Notes: generated by a model from the letters alone, not told the origin. DNA of 64,000 bases from Rossellomorea sp. AcN35-11 (GCA_030388825.1 CP128835.1:2164001-2228000), one strand, 5' to 3'; shown: positions 18,082 to 27,680, counted from the first letter of the stretch. Numbers and translations: made by a program.

Positions 18082-18848
18082 TGAGTGAAAACAAAAGAGT
18101 CCGTTTTATTATTACTCGTCAAGAAAGCCCTGAATCAGCCCCTTTCCAAGAAGAGTTCGAGCTTGATTACCGTCCGAATATGAACGTCATTTCCGCACTG
18201 ATGGAAATCCGTCGTAATCCGGTCAATTCAAAAGGGGAACAAACGACTCCCATCAACTGGGATATGAACTGTCTGGAAGAAGTATGTGGAGCTTGTTCAA
18301 TGGTGATCAACGGTAAACCGAGACAGTCTTGTACTGCGTTGGTTGATCAATTGGAACAGCCGATCCGACTTGAGCCTATGCGTACCTTCCCTGTTGTCCG
18401 TGACCTACAGGTAGACCGCAGCCGCATGTTCGACAGCTTAAAGAAAGTGAAAGCATGGATCCCGATTGATGGAACATACGACCTTGGTCCTGGACCACGT
18501 ATGCCCGAGAAAAAACGTCAATGGGCCTATGAGTTATCAAAATGTATGACATGTGGTGTTTGTCTCGAAGCATGTCCAAACGTAAACAGCAAATCGGACT
18601 TCATCGGTCCTGCTCCATTGTCCCAGGTCCGCTTGTTCAATGCGCATCCAACCGGTGCCATGAATCAGGATGAGCGTCTGGAATCGATCATGGGCGACGG
18701 TGGACTTGCGAACTGTGGAAACTCTCAAAACTGTGTTCAATCTTGTCCAAAGGGAATCCCTCTAACGACTTCGATTGCTGCCTTAAACAGAGAAACCACT
18801 TTCCAAATGTTCAAAAACTTCTTCGGAAGCGACCATATGGTGGATTAA
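18078..18848 (+). CDS. sdhB: Succinate dehydrogenase iron-sulfur subunit
   Basis: The 256-residue protein has the 2Fe-2S cysteines in CLEEVCGACSMVINGKPRQSC and the two-cluster ferredoxin domain CMTCGVCLEACPNVN and NCGNSQNCVQSCPKGIPL. It carries electrons from SdhA to the SdhC haems/menaquinone. Either ATG 18078 or ATG 18081 could start it; both follow a GGGGG site. Strong terminator follows. Confidence 0.96.
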   Translation: MMSENKRVRFIITRQESPESAPFQEEFELDYRPNMNVISALMEIRRNPVNSKGEQTTPINWDMNCLEEVCGACSMVINGKPRQSCTALVDQLEQPIRLEPMRTFPVVRDLQVDRSRMFDSLKKVKAWIPIDGTYDLGPGPRMPEKKRQWAYELSKCMTCGVCLEACPNVNSKSDFIGPAPLSQVRLFNAHPTGAMNQDERLESIMGDGGLANCGNSQNCVQSCPKGIPLTTSIAALNRETTFQMFKNFFGSDHMVD

Positions 18849-18850
18849 TC

Positions 18851-18890
18851 AAAAGCACTTCCTTTCGGGGAAGTGCTTTTTTCTTTTTTG
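18851..18890 (+). terminator. Terminator after sdhCAB
   Basis: AAAAGCACTTCC (18851-18862) pairs with GGAAGTGCTTTT (18869-18880), followed by a long T-rich tail. Confidence 0.93.
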
Positions 18891-18916
18891 AAGGTTTCTT
18901 TTTTTCAGAAAACCGT

Positions 18917-18942
18917 TATAATAAATAATGAATAGTCATTCA
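18917..18942 (+). promoter_or_regulatory. ysmA promoter -10 and FadR-type operator
   Basis: TATAAT at 18917-18922 is followed by ATAATGAATAGTCATTCA (18925-18942). This matches the B. subtilis FadR operator TGAATGAMTANTCATTCA at 14 of the 16 half-site/central positions plus the allowed M. It would cover the start point. No good -35 is seen. Confidence 0.6.
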
Positions 18943-18981
18943 TTTTCTGTTTTCATTCGTTTACTAAAAGGAGGAGCCATT

Positions 18982-19452
18982 TTGAAGCGTTTTACATATA
19001 TTGATGATATAGAAACATGGCAAAAAGAATTTTCATTTTCAATCGATATAAAGGTTCGGTTTTCCGAGACTGATATGTTTGGACATATGAACAATACGGT
19101 TCCATTCACTTATTTCGAAGAAGCTAGGATCGAATTTCTTAAACACAAAGGGTTCATGCAGAATTGGGTAAAGCCAGATCACGACACGATCCCTGTCGTC
19201 GCGGACTTACAATGTGACTTTATGAAACAAGTATTCTTCGATGAACAGCTGAAGGTTTGTGTGAAGGCGAATAGTGTGGGTAATTCTTCAGTGGATCTCC
19301 ACTATATGGGTCTGAATGAAAAAGAAGAAGTCTGCTTTACAGGTAGAGGAACCATGGTTCAAATATCAAAACAGACTGGTAGAGGTGTCCCTTGGACGGA
19401 AGAAATGAAGGCAATGCTGGACTGCAAAAAGGCGGTGTCGAGCCTGTCGTAG
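18982..19452 (+). CDS. ysmA: Hotdog-fold acyl-CoA thioesterase
   Basis: The 156-residue 4HBT-family protein has the motif VRFSETDMFGHMNNTVPFTYFEEARIEFL, which includes the catalytic Asp and the hotdog helix start. TTG 18982 is chosen because AAGGAGGAG (18968-18976) precedes it; an upstream ATG in frame (18928) has no ribosome site. Family members hydrolyse fatty or aromatic acyl-CoAs; the exact substrate is unknown. A FadR-like operator upstream suggests co-control with fatty-acid degradation (etfBA lies at the window start). Sits between sdhB and gerE as in B. subtilis. Confidence 0.88.
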   Translation: MKRFTYIDDIETWQKEFSFSIDIKVRFSETDMFGHMNNTVPFTYFEEARIEFLKHKGFMQNWVKPDHDTIPVVADLQCDFMKQVFFDEQLKVCVKANSVGNSSVDLHYMGLNEKEEVCFTGRGTMVQISKQTGRGVPWTEEMKAMLDCKKAVSSLS

Positions 19453-19502
19453 TGTGTGAATCATCCTTTGCCTATTTTTCATTTAACTTCCTCATCTATG
19501 TC

Positions 19503-19530
19503 ACTCTAAACCCTTCCTTCACATATGATA
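19503..19530 (+). promoter_or_regulatory. gerE: Candidate SigK promoter of gerE
   Basis: CATATGATA at 19522-19530 fits the SigK -10 consensus CATANNNTA exactly; an AC (19503-19504) lies 17 bp upstream in the -35 position. gerE is known to be SigK-dependent in B. subtilis. Confidence 0.6.
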
Positions 19531-19595
19531 TTCTGACGACCACAATACCCATCCCCGCGGTTTAAAGCTGGCGAAGGCAAGGAGGGTTACCATAA

Positions 19596-19820
19596 TTGAA
19601 GGACAATGATTTTACACACAAACCGTTGCTCACCAAAAGAGAAAAAGAAGTATTCGAACTGTTAGTTCAAGACAAAACAACAAAGGAAATTGCTAGTGAT
19701 CTATTTATTAGCGAGAAAACAGTTCGAAATCATATTTCCAACGCCATGCAAAAGCTTGGAGTGAAGGGGCGATCTCAAGCTGTTGTAGAGCTTCTTCGCA
19801 TGGGGGAACTCAAGCTTTAA
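19596..19820 (+). CDS. gerE: Late sporulation transcriptional regulator GerE
   Basis: The 74-residue protein is essentially a single LuxR-type helix-turn-helix: LLTKREKEVFELLVQDKTTKEIASDLFISEKTVRNHISNAMQKLGV. Same length as B. subtilis GerE. TTG start at 19596 behind AAGGAGGG (19579-19586). It acts late in the mother cell, activating and repressing SigK-dependent spore-coat genes. A long hairpin ends the transcript. Confidence 0.95.
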   Translation: MKDNDFTHKPLLTKREKEVFELLVQDKTTKEIASDLFISEKTVRNHISNAMQKLGVKGRSQAVVELLRMGELKL

Positions 19821-19826
19821 ATGTAA

Positions 19827-19908
19827 GGGACTGATTCTGAAGACAAACAATTAACGGGTCTTTCCGCGGAAACCTTTTAATGTTTGAATGAGAGTCAGTC
19901 TCTTTTAG
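19827..19908 (+). terminator. Long-stem terminator after gerE
   Basis: GGGACTGATTCT (19827-19838) pairs with AGAGTCAGTCTC (19891-19902) with two G-U pairs, followed by TTTTAG. The roughly 50-nt loop contains a further AAACA...TGTTT stem. Confidence 0.7.
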
Positions 19909-20095
19909 TTCTGGCCAAAGGCGAACTTGGCTTGAATTTTCACCCGAAAAAGGCGAAAATGCTATTATGGGAAATAGATTGATGAGAAGTCACTACTGGC
20001 CCATCACGTAATAGAGGCGCGGGTAGTTCATTGGATTGGCTCCCGTTTAAATAAGGAGTACACGTCTAGTTTCTGATATATAAAGGAGAGAAATC

Positions 20096-20551
20096 ATGTC
20101 GAATTCTAAAGAACCCATGGAAGATTTACAAGTTGTGGCAGATATTGAGAAAGATCTGCGGTACATATCCTCCATCATCAAACAAAAGGGAAGAGAAATC
20201 TTAAGTCAATACACCATCACGCCCCCGCAATTCATCGCACTGCAGTGGTTATTCGAGTATGGTGATATGACGATTGGTGATCTTTCCAGCAAGATGTATC
20301 TTGCGTGCAGTACCACAACGGATTTAGTTGATAGAATGGAGAAAAATCAGTTGGTAGAGCGGGTAAAGGATGAAAATGACCGTCGGGTCGTCCGTATCCA
20401 TATGTTAAAAGAGGGCGAAAGAATCATTGAAGAAGTGATCAATAAAAGGCAGAATTATTTACAGAGTGTCTTAACGGACTTCTCCCGTGAAGAAGTGCTA
20501 TTATTAAAAGATAATTTAGCCAGGCTACATCAAGAAATTAAACCAGAGTGA
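20096..20551 (+). CDS. ysmB: MarR family transcriptional regulator
   Basis: The 151-residue winged-helix protein has ITPPQFIALQWLFEYGDMTIGDLSSKMYLACSTTTDLVDRMEKNQLVERVKDENDRRVVRIHML, the MarR DNA-binding core ending in the DxRxxxxxLT-like wing. ATG with AAAGGAGAG upstream. It is followed 9 bp later by racE, as in B. subtilis, so the two are probably co-transcribed. Target unknown. Confidence 0.9.
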   Translation: MSNSKEPMEDLQVVADIEKDLRYISSIIKQKGREILSQYTITPPQFIALQWLFEYGDMTIGDLSSKMYLACSTTTDLVDRMEKNQLVERVKDENDRRVVRIHMLKEGERIIEEVINKRQNYLQSVLTDFSREEVLLLKDNLARLHQEIKPE

Positions 20552-20560
20552 GGGAATAAC

Positions 20561-21362
20561 GTGATTCAACCAATTGGCATCATTGACTCAGGGGTAGGGG
20601 GGGCTTACCGTCGCAAAGGAAGTCATGCGGCAGCTGCCTAAAGAGACCATCTATTATCTCGGTGACACAGCCCGTTGCCCTTACGGACCGAGAACCGCTG
20701 AGGAAGTGAAAGCATTCACGTGGGAGATGACCCACTATCTCATGCAATATGATATAAAAATGCTGATTATAGCGTGTAATACGGCCACGGCAGTAGTCCT
20801 GGATGAAATTCAGACCCATCTGGACATCCCTGTAATAGGGGTTATTCATCCTGGAGCGAGGGCCGCGATCAAGCATACTCAAAATAAGAAAATCGGTGTC
20901 CTCGGAACGATCGGGACCATTAATAGCGGTGCATATGTACAAGCCCTCCATTCCCTGCATGGAAGCTTGAGTGTCACCTCCCTTGCGTGTCCCAAGTTTG
21001 TCCCTTTAGTGGAAAGTGGAGAGTACAACAGCTCGATGGCGTCAGATATCATAGCCGAGACACTGGAGTCTATCAAAGATAAGGGGCTTGACACATTGAT
21101 TTTAGGATGTACCCATTATCCGCTCTTACAGCCTAAGATAAAAGCATACATGGGTCCGGGGATCAGTGTCATAAGCTCTGGAGATGAAACGGCTCGTGAA
21201 GTCAGTACGATTCTCGATTATTACAATCTCCTTTACAGAGGAATACAGAAGCCGAAGCATCGCTTTTTTACTACAGGCTCTTCAACCATCTTTGCAAGCA
21301 TCGCGACGGATTGGCTGACAGTAGGAGAAGTGAAAGCGGAAACCATTCGATTACAAGAATAG
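20561..21362 (+). CDS. racE: Glutamate racemase (frame broken by an extra G)
   Basis: About 266 residues after repair. It begins at GTG 20561 with [13 protein letters not shown]; the frame is lost in a seven-G run at 20597-20603 where six give [19 protein letters not shown]. Both catalytic cysteines are present in [10 protein letters not shown] and LGCTHYPLL. It converts L- to D-glutamate for peptidoglycan (and poly-gamma-glutamate where made). Normally essential, so a true knockout is unlikely. A T-tailed hairpin follows. Confidence 0.92.
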
Positions 21363-21388
21363 ATTCTTGTATCCGGATGGTTTTTTTA
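21341..21388 (+). terminator. Terminator after racE
   Basis: Nested stem: AACCAT (21341-21346) with ATGGTT (21377-21382) outside and ACAAGAA/TTCTTGT inside, followed by T7. It overlaps the racE stop codon. Confidence 0.8.
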
Positions 21389-21467
21389 TTTTCAAAAAGT
21401 TTCGGTCTATTTTCGTGTCAGGGCTCGTATACATGTTAGTACAAACTGTCTTTTAGGAGGTTTCCCA

Positions 21468-22538
21468 ATGGCAAAAAAAGCAAAGGTGTCAATTGCTGTA
21501 ACGGTACTGGCTTCATCCGTATATCTTTCAGGTTGTGGATTACTTAGTTTCGGTGACGGAAAAGAGAAAATAGATCCTCCTCAAGATCTGTCCTACTTAA
21601 AAGATGGAGAGAAAGTGGACACGGCTAAAGGTGAAGAGAAGGAAGTAAGCCAGGAAGAGGCAAATGCCCAAACGGTCATGACCGAGCTGTATTTAATCGA
21701 TAAAAATGGATATGTTGTCTCCCAGGCCATGCCGCTGCCAGGTGAAGAAAGTGTGGCTAAGCAGGCCCTTGAATATCTGGTTGTAAATGGGCCGGTTCAA
21801 AATGTGCTGCCGAACGGTTTTAGAGCAGTGCTTCCGGCGGATACACAAGTTACGGTGGATATTAAAGACGGAACGGCCATTGCCGATTTTTCTCCGGAAT
21901 TTAATAACTATCAGCCTGAAGATGAGCAAAGGATCCTTCAGTCCGTCACATGGACACTGACACAATTTGATTCTGTTGAAAAAGTGGAGCTTCGGGTCAA
22001 TGGTTATCCATTAACTGAAATGCCTGTAAACGGAACGCCGATCGATGAAAAGGGATTGACGAGAAAAGTGGGGATCAATCTTGATACTTCAGGTGTAGTC
22101 GACCCTACAAGCACCAAGCCGATCACCGTGTACTATGTGTCTCAATCCGATGACAAAACGTATTATGTACCGGTTACAAAGCGCGTCAGCTCAAATTCAG
22201 TGGATGAAATTGCGGCGGTTGTGAACGAACTGATTGAAGGACCGGGATATTCCTCCTCCCTTGCCAGTGATTTTACAGGAGCAAAACTGCTGGATGATCC
22301 AAAGCTTGAGAATGGGACCGTTACATTGAATTTTAACGAATCAGTTTATGGAAGTATCGAGGAAAAGCTGGTATCCGAACATATGCTCAATTCCCTGGTT
22401 CTTTCTTTAACGGAACAAAAAGGGATCAAAGGGGTCACTATTTTAGTGAATGGAGAAGCAACGACCGTATCGAAAGACGGGGAAGCCATCACAGAACCTG
22501 TCACAAGACCTGAAAATGTGAATGCAATTAGTTTTTAA
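21468..22538 (+). CDS. gerM: Spore germination/sporulation lipoprotein GerM
   Basis: The 356-residue protein has a signal with lipobox LSGC (Cys near residue 23) and two GerMN domains. The first spans about residues 65-190 (ELYLIDKNGYVVSQAMPLP ... VEKVELRVNGYPL), the second about 215-340 (TVYYVSQSDDKTYYVPVTKRV ... IKGVTILVNGEA). In B. subtilis GerM is needed for sporulation (SpoIIIA-SpoIIQ assembly) and germination. TTAGGAGG ribosome site. Only a weak SigE-like promoter (TCTATTT, 15 bp, TATACATG at 21406-21435) could be seen. Confidence 0.94.
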   Translation: MAKKAKVSIAVTVLASSVYLSGCGLLSFGDGKEKIDPPQDLSYLKDGEKVDTAKGEEKEVSQEEANAQTVMTELYLIDKNGYVVSQAMPLPGEESVAKQALEYLVVNGPVQNVLPNGFRAVLPADTQVTVDIKDGTAIADFSPEFNNYQPEDEQRILQSVTWTLTQFDSVEKVELRVNGYPLTEMPVNGTPIDEKGLTRKVGINLDTSGVVDPTSTKPITVYYVSQSDDKTYYVPVTKRVSSNSVDEIAAVVNELIEGPGYSSSLASDFTGAKLLDDPKLENGTVTLNFNESVYGSIEEKLVSEHMLNSLVLSLTEQKGIKGVTILVNGEATTVSKDGEAITEPVTRPENVNAISF

Positions 22539-22577
22539 ATAACGATTTTTTGATATACTATAAGAGAATCATCCGAA

Positions 22578-22612
22578 AAGAGGTTGGCAGATTGCCGCCT
22601 CTTCTATTTTTG
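22578..22612 (+). terminator. Terminator between gerM and rph
   Basis: AAGAGG...CCTCTT outer stem (22578-22583 with 22598-22603), GGCA/TGCC inner stem, tail CTATTTTTG. Confidence 0.8.
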
Positions 22613-22660
22613 ATTAGGCCGATTTTACATAAAATACGAAAAAATACTGGAGTGAAATGA

Positions 22661-23400
22661 ATGAGAACGGATGGAAGAGAAAAGAATCAATTGAGAAATG
22701 TAGAAATACAGACAGACTACGTCAAGCATCCTGAAGGATCTGTCCTCATCACGGTTGGGGAAACAAAGGTTATTTGTAATGCGAGCATCGAAGAAAGAGT
22801 CCCCCCTTTTATGAGGAACAGCGGAAAGGGATGGATTACAGCTGAGTATTCCATGCTTCCAAGAGCGACGGAAACGAGAAACATCCGTGAATCTTCAAAA
22901 GGGAAGATTTCCGGGAGAACCATGGAAATACAACGTCTTATTGGACGGGCATTAAGAGCTGTCGTCGATTTGGATGCACTGGGAGAACGTACGATCTGGA
23001 TTGATTGTGATGTCATTCAGGCCGATGGAGGTACCAGGACGGCTTCGATTACAGGTGCATTCGTTGCTACGGCATTGGCAGTGGCTAAACTTCAAGATAA
23101 TAAGAAGATCTCTTCTTTCCCGCTGAAAAGTTTCCTAGCAGCCACAAGTGTGGGAATTGTGGAAGAACACGGTGCCGTCCTTGATCTGAATTACATTGAA
23201 GACAGCAATGCGCGTTAGTGGACATGAACATCATCATGACAGGTGAAGGTGAATTTGTAGAGCTTCAGGGAACAGGGGAAGAATCAACCTTCACCATGAA
23301 CCAGCTCAATCAAATGTTAACGCTTGGTCAGGAAGGAATACAGGAGCTATTCCAGATCCAGAAGCAATCATTGGGCGATATAGTAAAAAGATTTCAATAA
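22661..23400 (+). CDS. rph: Ribonuclease PH (frame break near residue 185)
   Basis: About 245 residues after repair, equal to B. subtilis RNase PH. Signatures [65 protein letters not shown] and [19 protein letters not shown]. The frame is broken near 23212-23217 between DSNA and [22 protein letters not shown]. Five bases (CGTTA) lie where one codon is expected, so +2 or -1. This is not a homopolymer run. It trims tRNA 3' ends by phosphorolysis. rdgB follows 15 bp downstream. Confidence 0.92.
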
Positions 23401-23415
23401 AGGGTGAGTTGAACA

Positions 23416-24012
23416 ATGAAGAAGTCAGTGATCATTGCCACAAAGAACAGGGGAAAAGCAAAAGAATTCCAGCATATGTTTGCTCCTTACGGGTATGAGG
23501 TAAAAACATTACTGGACATGCCTCATATTGAAGATGTAGAAGAGACGGGGAGAACCTTCGAAGAAAATGCCATTCTAAAAGCCGAAACCGTCGCTCAGGA
23601 GTTAGGGGAACTGGTGATTGCCGATGACTCAGGGTTGGCCATCGATGCCCTCGAGGGTCGGCCAGGGGTTTATTCTGCACGCTATGCCGGTGAAGAAAAG
23701 AGTGACGAGGCGAATATGGAAAAGGTCCTCGGTGAACTGCAAGACGTGGAAGAGTCCAAGCGGAGCGCACGTTTTCAATGTGTCCTTGCCATAGCCGGCC
23801 CCGGCATGGAAACGAAGACCGTGTCAGGAACATGCGAAGGGATGATCCTTCAGGAGAAGAGAGGTACGAACGGATTCGGATACGATCCCATCTTCTTCAT
23901 CCCTGCCCTGAACAAATCCATGGCTGAACTGACGCCGGACGAAAAGAGTCAAATCAGCCATCGGGGAAATGCATTGAAGAAACTAGGAAACATCATCTCA
24001 GACTTTATTTAA
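23416..24012 (+). CDS. rdgB: XTP/dITP diphosphatase (HAM1/RdgB family)
   Basis: The 198-residue protein has the family motifs [55 protein letters not shown], and [13 protein letters not shown] with [10 protein letters not shown]. It hydrolyses non-canonical purine triphosphates (ITP, dITP, XTP) to keep them out of nucleic acids. The B. subtilis equivalent is ysnA, next to rph in the same order. Ribosome site AAAGGGTGAG. Confidence 0.96.
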   Translation: MKKSVIIATKNRGKAKEFQHMFAPYGYEVKTLLDMPHIEDVEETGRTFEENAILKAETVAQELGELVIADDSGLAIDALEGRPGVYSARYAGEEKSDEANMEKVLGELQDVEESKRSARFQCVLAIAGPGMETKTVSGTCEGMILQEKRGTNGFGYDPIFFIPALNKSMAELTPDEKSQISHRGNALKKLGNIISDFI

Positions 24013-24024
24013 AGGGTGAGCAGA

Positions 24025-24534
24025 ATGAAATTATTAGTGGTAAGCGACAGTCACGGTTCAAAAGATGAGCTTGTGGAACTGAGAGACAAATATCAGTCGA
24101 AAGTAGATGCCATGATTCACTGCGGGGATTCTGAATTGAGTGCAGATGACCCTGCATTATCCTCGTATCTTATGGTCAGGGGAAATTGTGACATGGATGC
24201 AAGAATGCCCGATGACCTGGTTGAAAAGGTGGAGGGGAATACCATCATGGTGACTCATGGACATCACTATGGGATAAAAATGTCCTTGATGAATCTCAGG
24301 TACAAGGCAGAAGAACTTGGAGCCGGGTTTGTATTCTTTGGACACTCCCACACTCTGGGGGCAGAATGGAATAATGGGACATTGTTCCTTAATCCAGGCA
24401 GTATTCTTCTTCCCCGGGGCAGAAGAGAGCGTACGTATGCAATAGTAGAAACAGAAGGAAAGCAGATAAAGGTGATCTTCAAGACTCACGACCATGTCGT
24501 GCTGGATGAATTGACTCAAACTTTTCACATGTAA
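24025..24534 (+). CDS. ysnB: YfcE/MJ0936-type metallophosphoesterase
   Basis: The 169-residue calcineurin-like phosphoesterase shows the metal-binding series VVSDSHGS, HCGDSE, VRGNCD, THGHHYG and FGHSHTLG. ATG 24025 is chosen for MKLLVVSDSHG and its AAAGGGTGAG site; a GTG at 24016 is the alternative. Phosphodiesterase activity is typical of the family; the physiological substrate is not known. It lies 12 bp after rdgB, as ysnA-ysnB in B. subtilis, and ends the transcript. Confidence 0.93.
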   Translation: MKLLVVSDSHGSKDELVELRDKYQSKVDAMIHCGDSELSADDPALSSYLMVRGNCDMDARMPDDLVEKVEGNTIMVTHGHHYGIKMSLMNLRYKAEELGAGFVFFGHSHTLGAEWNNGTLFLNPGSILLPRGRRERTYAIVETEGKQIKVIFKTHDHVVLDELTQTFHM

Positions 24535-24545
24535 TGTACATTGGT

Positions 24546-24580
24546 GAACCCGCCCCGAGCGGGTTCTACTCTTCTATTTG
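24546..24580 (+). terminator. Terminator after ysnB
   Basis: GAACCCGC (24546-24553) with GCGGGTTC (24559-24566), tail TACTCTTCTATTTG. Confidence 0.75.
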
Positions 24581-24632
24581 TAATAGGGAAACGTAAGGGT
24601 GAAAATAAAATAAAACTTTTTTTGAAAATCTG

Positions 24633-24661
24633 TTGACTTATTGATGCTATGTGAATATAAT
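24633..24661 (+). promoter_or_regulatory. SigA promoter of tRNA-Arg
   Basis: -35 TTGACT (24633-24638), 17-bp spacer, -10 TATAAT (24656-24661); the tRNA starts 43 nt later. Confidence 0.9.
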
Positions 24662-24703
24662 AAATATTGTCCTTGATAAACAAATCAAGTCAAAACAAAC
24701 CAA

Positions 24704-24780
<77 letters not shown>

Positions 24781-24796
24781 TAAATCCTACATACAC

Positions 24797-24826
24797 AAGC
24801 TCACCTAACCGGGTGAGCTTTTTTTG
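24797..24826 (+). terminator. Terminator after tRNA-Arg
   Basis: AAGCTCACC (24797-24805) with GGTGAGCTT (24812-24820), then T7. Confidence 0.93.
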
Positions 24827-24885
24827 TGATCTAAAAGATATCGTGCTAAACTAAAGTCAATCAAAAAGTATAGGCAGGTACGTTT

Positions 24886-25890
24886 ATGACAAAGGGAAAC
24901 CAGGAAGAAAAAGGGAAGATTGTGCAATTTCCAGGATTAAAAGAGCGGCTCCTGGAAAAGGGTGTTCATGCCCTGGAACAAGGAGAGGTTCATGAAGCTT
25001 CAGAGCTCCTGATCCAGGCCTATGAACTGGATCCGGACAATCCTGATATCAATACGGCACTCGTGTTATCTCTATATGAAAGCAAGCAATATGACAAAGC
25101 GAGATCCATATGCAAAGATATGCTCCTTGAAGGCATCGGTGATTATTTCGAGGTAGTGGATATGTATTTGATGATTCTTATCCAGCTTCGCGAGCATCAG
25201 GAAGTGATGGATACGATTCATGCACTGTTCGATGAAAAAGAAGTTCCTTTCGAAAAGGAAGAGCATTTCAAGAAACTGCTCCAGTTCAGTGAAAAAGTAC
25301 TGAATGGGAAAGCGCCACAGCCAGATGAAGCACCCGTTAAGGAAGAGCAGCCTTCCATTTTGAGGGGGAAGAGTTTAGAAGAACAAACGTTGACGGCGGC
25401 CGAGCTCGTTCACCGCAACATTCAGCCGTTTATGGATGAACTGAAATCGATCTTAAAGGATGCAGAGGCACATCCATTTCTGCAAACGATGGTCCTGAAT
25501 GTTTTAAGGGAGCATGGAGTGGATAAAGAGGTGGTAGTTAAGAAGTTTGGTCAGGAGAAGAGGGTTTCTCCTGCATCTTTGGAAGATGTGTTCGAATCTG
25601 ATTTCTTCTCAGGAATGGCAGAATCCTTGGAAGATCTCCTCATGCAAATGAACCCTACACTATTTCAACATGCACAGGAATTGCTGAAGCGCCACATGTT
25701 TCTTCTCTATCCCTTTCACCTTGATGGGGAAGTGAAAGATATTGCATCGGTATATGCCTTCTATACGGCTGGGATGTTCGCTGATTCAATCCTTGAAGAA
25801 GAGCTGAGGGATCAGGTTGAAAACACACAATCTGAAGGGATTCTATTGAAACTGAAGGAACTAGAGGAAATTTCCTCTCCTAATATTTAA
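24886..25890 (+). CDS. ysoA: TPR-repeat protein, YsoA-like
   Basis: The 334-residue soluble protein has tetratricopeptide-like repeats in its first 130 residues (ALEQGEVHEASELLIQAYELDPDNPDINTALVLSLYESKQYDKARSICKDML). An acidic linker and a helical C-terminal half follow (FLQTMVLNVLREHGVDKEVVVKKFG). Its place immediately before tig is that of B. subtilis ysoA. Likely a scaffold for protein contacts; partner unknown. The ribosome site (GGCAGG) is weak. Confidence 0.85.
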   Translation: MTKGNQEEKGKIVQFPGLKERLLEKGVHALEQGEVHEASELLIQAYELDPDNPDINTALVLSLYESKQYDKARSICKDMLLEGIGDYFEVVDMYLMILIQLREHQEVMDTIHALFDEKEVPFEKEEHFKKLLQFSEKVLNGKAPQPDEAPVKEEQPSILRGKSLEEQTLTAAELVHRNIQPFMDELKSILKDAEAHPFLQTMVLNVLREHGVDKEVVVKKFGQEKRVSPASLEDVFESDFFSGMAESLEDLLMQMNPTLFQHAQELLKRHMFLLYPFHLDGEVKDIASVYAFYTAGMFADSILEEELRDQVENTQSEGILLKLKELEEISSPNI

Positions 25891-25900
25891 GTGCTCTCTG

Positions 25901-25928
25901 TTGAAAGACAGTGGCTGTATGTTATAAT
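25901..25928 (+). promoter_or_regulatory. tig: SigA promoter of tig with extended -10
   Basis: -35 TTGAAA (25901-25906), 16-bp spacer, TG-T-TATAAT with -10 at 25923-25928. About 120-nt leader before the tig ATG. Confidence 0.85.
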
Positions 25929-26050
25929 GTAATGGTTGCAATGTAAAAGTTTTTCAAATATTTACGATGATAGTGCTAGAATCATACGGGACTATCTACT
26001 ACTATGCGTAAAAAATTTAAGATCAATTATAGATTGTTGGAGGGAACAGT

Positions 26051-27334
26051 ATGTCTGCAAAATGGGAAAAGCAAGAAGGAAACCAAGGACTTACAATTGA
26101 AGTAGAAGCTGCTAAAGTAAACGAAGGTTTAGACGCAGCATTCAAAAAAGTTGTAAAACAAGTGAACGTACCAGGATTCCGTAAAGGTAAAATGCCACGT
26201 GGAATGTTCGAAAAGCGTTTCGGTGTAGAATCACTTTACCAAGATGCGTTAGATTTCATCTTACCTGAAGCATATGCGAAAGCAATCGAAGAAACAGGAA
26301 TCGATCCAATCGACCGTCCTGAAATCGATGTTGAGCAAATGGAAAAAGGGAAAGACTTAATCTTCACGGCTAAGGTACAAGTGAAGCCTGAAGTGAAACT
26401 TGGCGAGTACAAAGGTCTTGAAGTAGAAAATATGGACACAGAAGTAACGGCTGAAGACGTTGAAGCTGAACTTACTTCACTTCAAGAAAAACAAGCTGAA
26501 CTGGCTGTTAAAGAAGAAGGAAAAGCTGAAGAAGGCGACACTGTAACAATGGATTTCGAAGGATTCGTTGACGGTGAAGCATTCGAAGGCGGACAGGCTG
26601 AGAACTATTCTCTTGAATTAGGTTCAGGTCAATTCATCCCAGGATTCGAAGAGCAATTAGTGGGTGTTGCAGCTGGAGAAGAGAAAGATGTAGAAGTGAA
26701 CTTCCCAGAAGAGTACCATGCAGCTGAACTTGCTGGTAAACCTGCTACATTCAAAGTGAAAGTACACGAAATCAAAGCAAAAGAACTTCCAGCACTTGAC
26801 GACGAGTTCGCAAAAGATGCTGACGAAGAAGTTGAAACGCTTGCTGAACTGAAAGAAAAGATCGAAAAACGCCTTCAAGAGTCTAAAAAGAACGAAGCTG
26901 AAACAGCTGTTCGCGAAACTCTTGTAAATAAAGCTTCTGACAATGCTGAAGTGGAAATCCCAGAAGTAATGGTTAAAGCTGAAGTGGACCGCATGATGCA
27001 AGAATTCGAACAACGCCTTCAAATGCAAGGTATGAATCTTGATCTTTACTTCCAATTCTCTGGTCAATCAGAAGAAGACCTTCGCGGTCAAATGAATGAA
27101 GATGCTGGTAAACGCGTTCGCACAAACCTTACGCTTGAAGCGATCGCAGCAGCTGAAAATCTTGAAGTGACTGACGAAGAAGCAGAAGAAGAAGTAAATA
27201 AGATGGCTGAACAGTACAACATGTCTGCTGACAACATCAAACAAGCACTTGGCGGCCTTGATACACTTAAAGCGGACCTTAAAGTTCGTAAAGCAGTAGA
27301 ATTCCTTGTTGAAAACAGCAAAACGGTAGCATAA
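26051..27334 (+). CDS. tig: Trigger factor
   Basis: The 427-residue chaperone has the ribosome-binding signature [19 protein letters not shown] at about residue 39. A PPIase (FKBP) domain sits near 160-245 ([52 protein letters not shown]), and a helical C-terminal domain follows. It binds ribosomes and shields nascent chains. Codon use is strongly optimised compared with neighbours, as expected for high expression. GGAGGG ribosome site and good terminator. Confidence 0.97.
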   Translation: MSAKWEKQEGNQGLTIEVEAAKVNEGLDAAFKKVVKQVNVPGFRKGKMPRGMFEKRFGVESLYQDALDFILPEAYAKAIEETGIDPIDRPEIDVEQMEKGKDLIFTAKVQVKPEVKLGEYKGLEVENMDTEVTAEDVEAELTSLQEKQAELAVKEEGKAEEGDTVTMDFEGFVDGEAFEGGQAENYSLELGSGQFIPGFEEQLVGVAAGEEKDVEVNFPEEYHAAELAGKPATFKVKVHEIKAKELPALDDEFAKDADEEVETLAELKEKIEKRLQESKKNEAETAVRETLVNKASDNAEVEIPEVMVKAEVDRMMQEFEQRLQMQGMNLDLYFQFSGQSEEDLRGQMNEDAGKRVRTNLTLEAIAAAENLEVTDEEAEEEVNKMAEQYNMSADNIKQALGGLDTLKADLKVRKAVEFLVENSKTVA

Positions 27335-27346
27335 TAAAAATAGCAG

Positions 27347-27378
27347 ACAAGGCGCGAATCATTCGTGCCTTGTTTTGT
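27347..27378 (+). terminator. Terminator after tig
   Basis: ACAAGGC-G-CG with CG-T-GCCTTGT around 27347-27373, followed by TTTTG. Confidence 0.8.
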
Positions 27379-27680
27379 ACAATGAACGGTTATTTGACAC
27401 CGTATACTGCCTCATTCGTTTGAAAGGGATGTTTCAAGCGCTGTTCAGCAGAACTGAAAAGCTGCCACAGAAACAAAAAACGGATGAACAAACGAGTTTG
27501 CTCCAGGCGTTTTATACCTTTCCTAAATAAGAAACTTTATCTAACCAAGAATAAGAATACCTATTTATGGAAAAAGCTTATGAAACGGGGCTGCGCTCAT
27601 TTTCACCAGGAACATACATAATCAGAATTCTTACATTACCTGACTACAATTGGACACCATAGTAATTAGCAAAATAAAAT
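27379..27680. other. Long clpX upstream region, nothing recognised
   Basis: About 300 bp of AT-rich DNA before the candidate clpX promoter. A TTGACA at 27394-27399 has no matching -10. No RNA family or open frame with a ribosome site was recognised. Confidence 0.5.

Noticed and set aside
27394..27422. TTGACA upstream of clpX as its -35
   Set aside because: No -10 at 16-18 bp, and it is over 450 bp from the gene.
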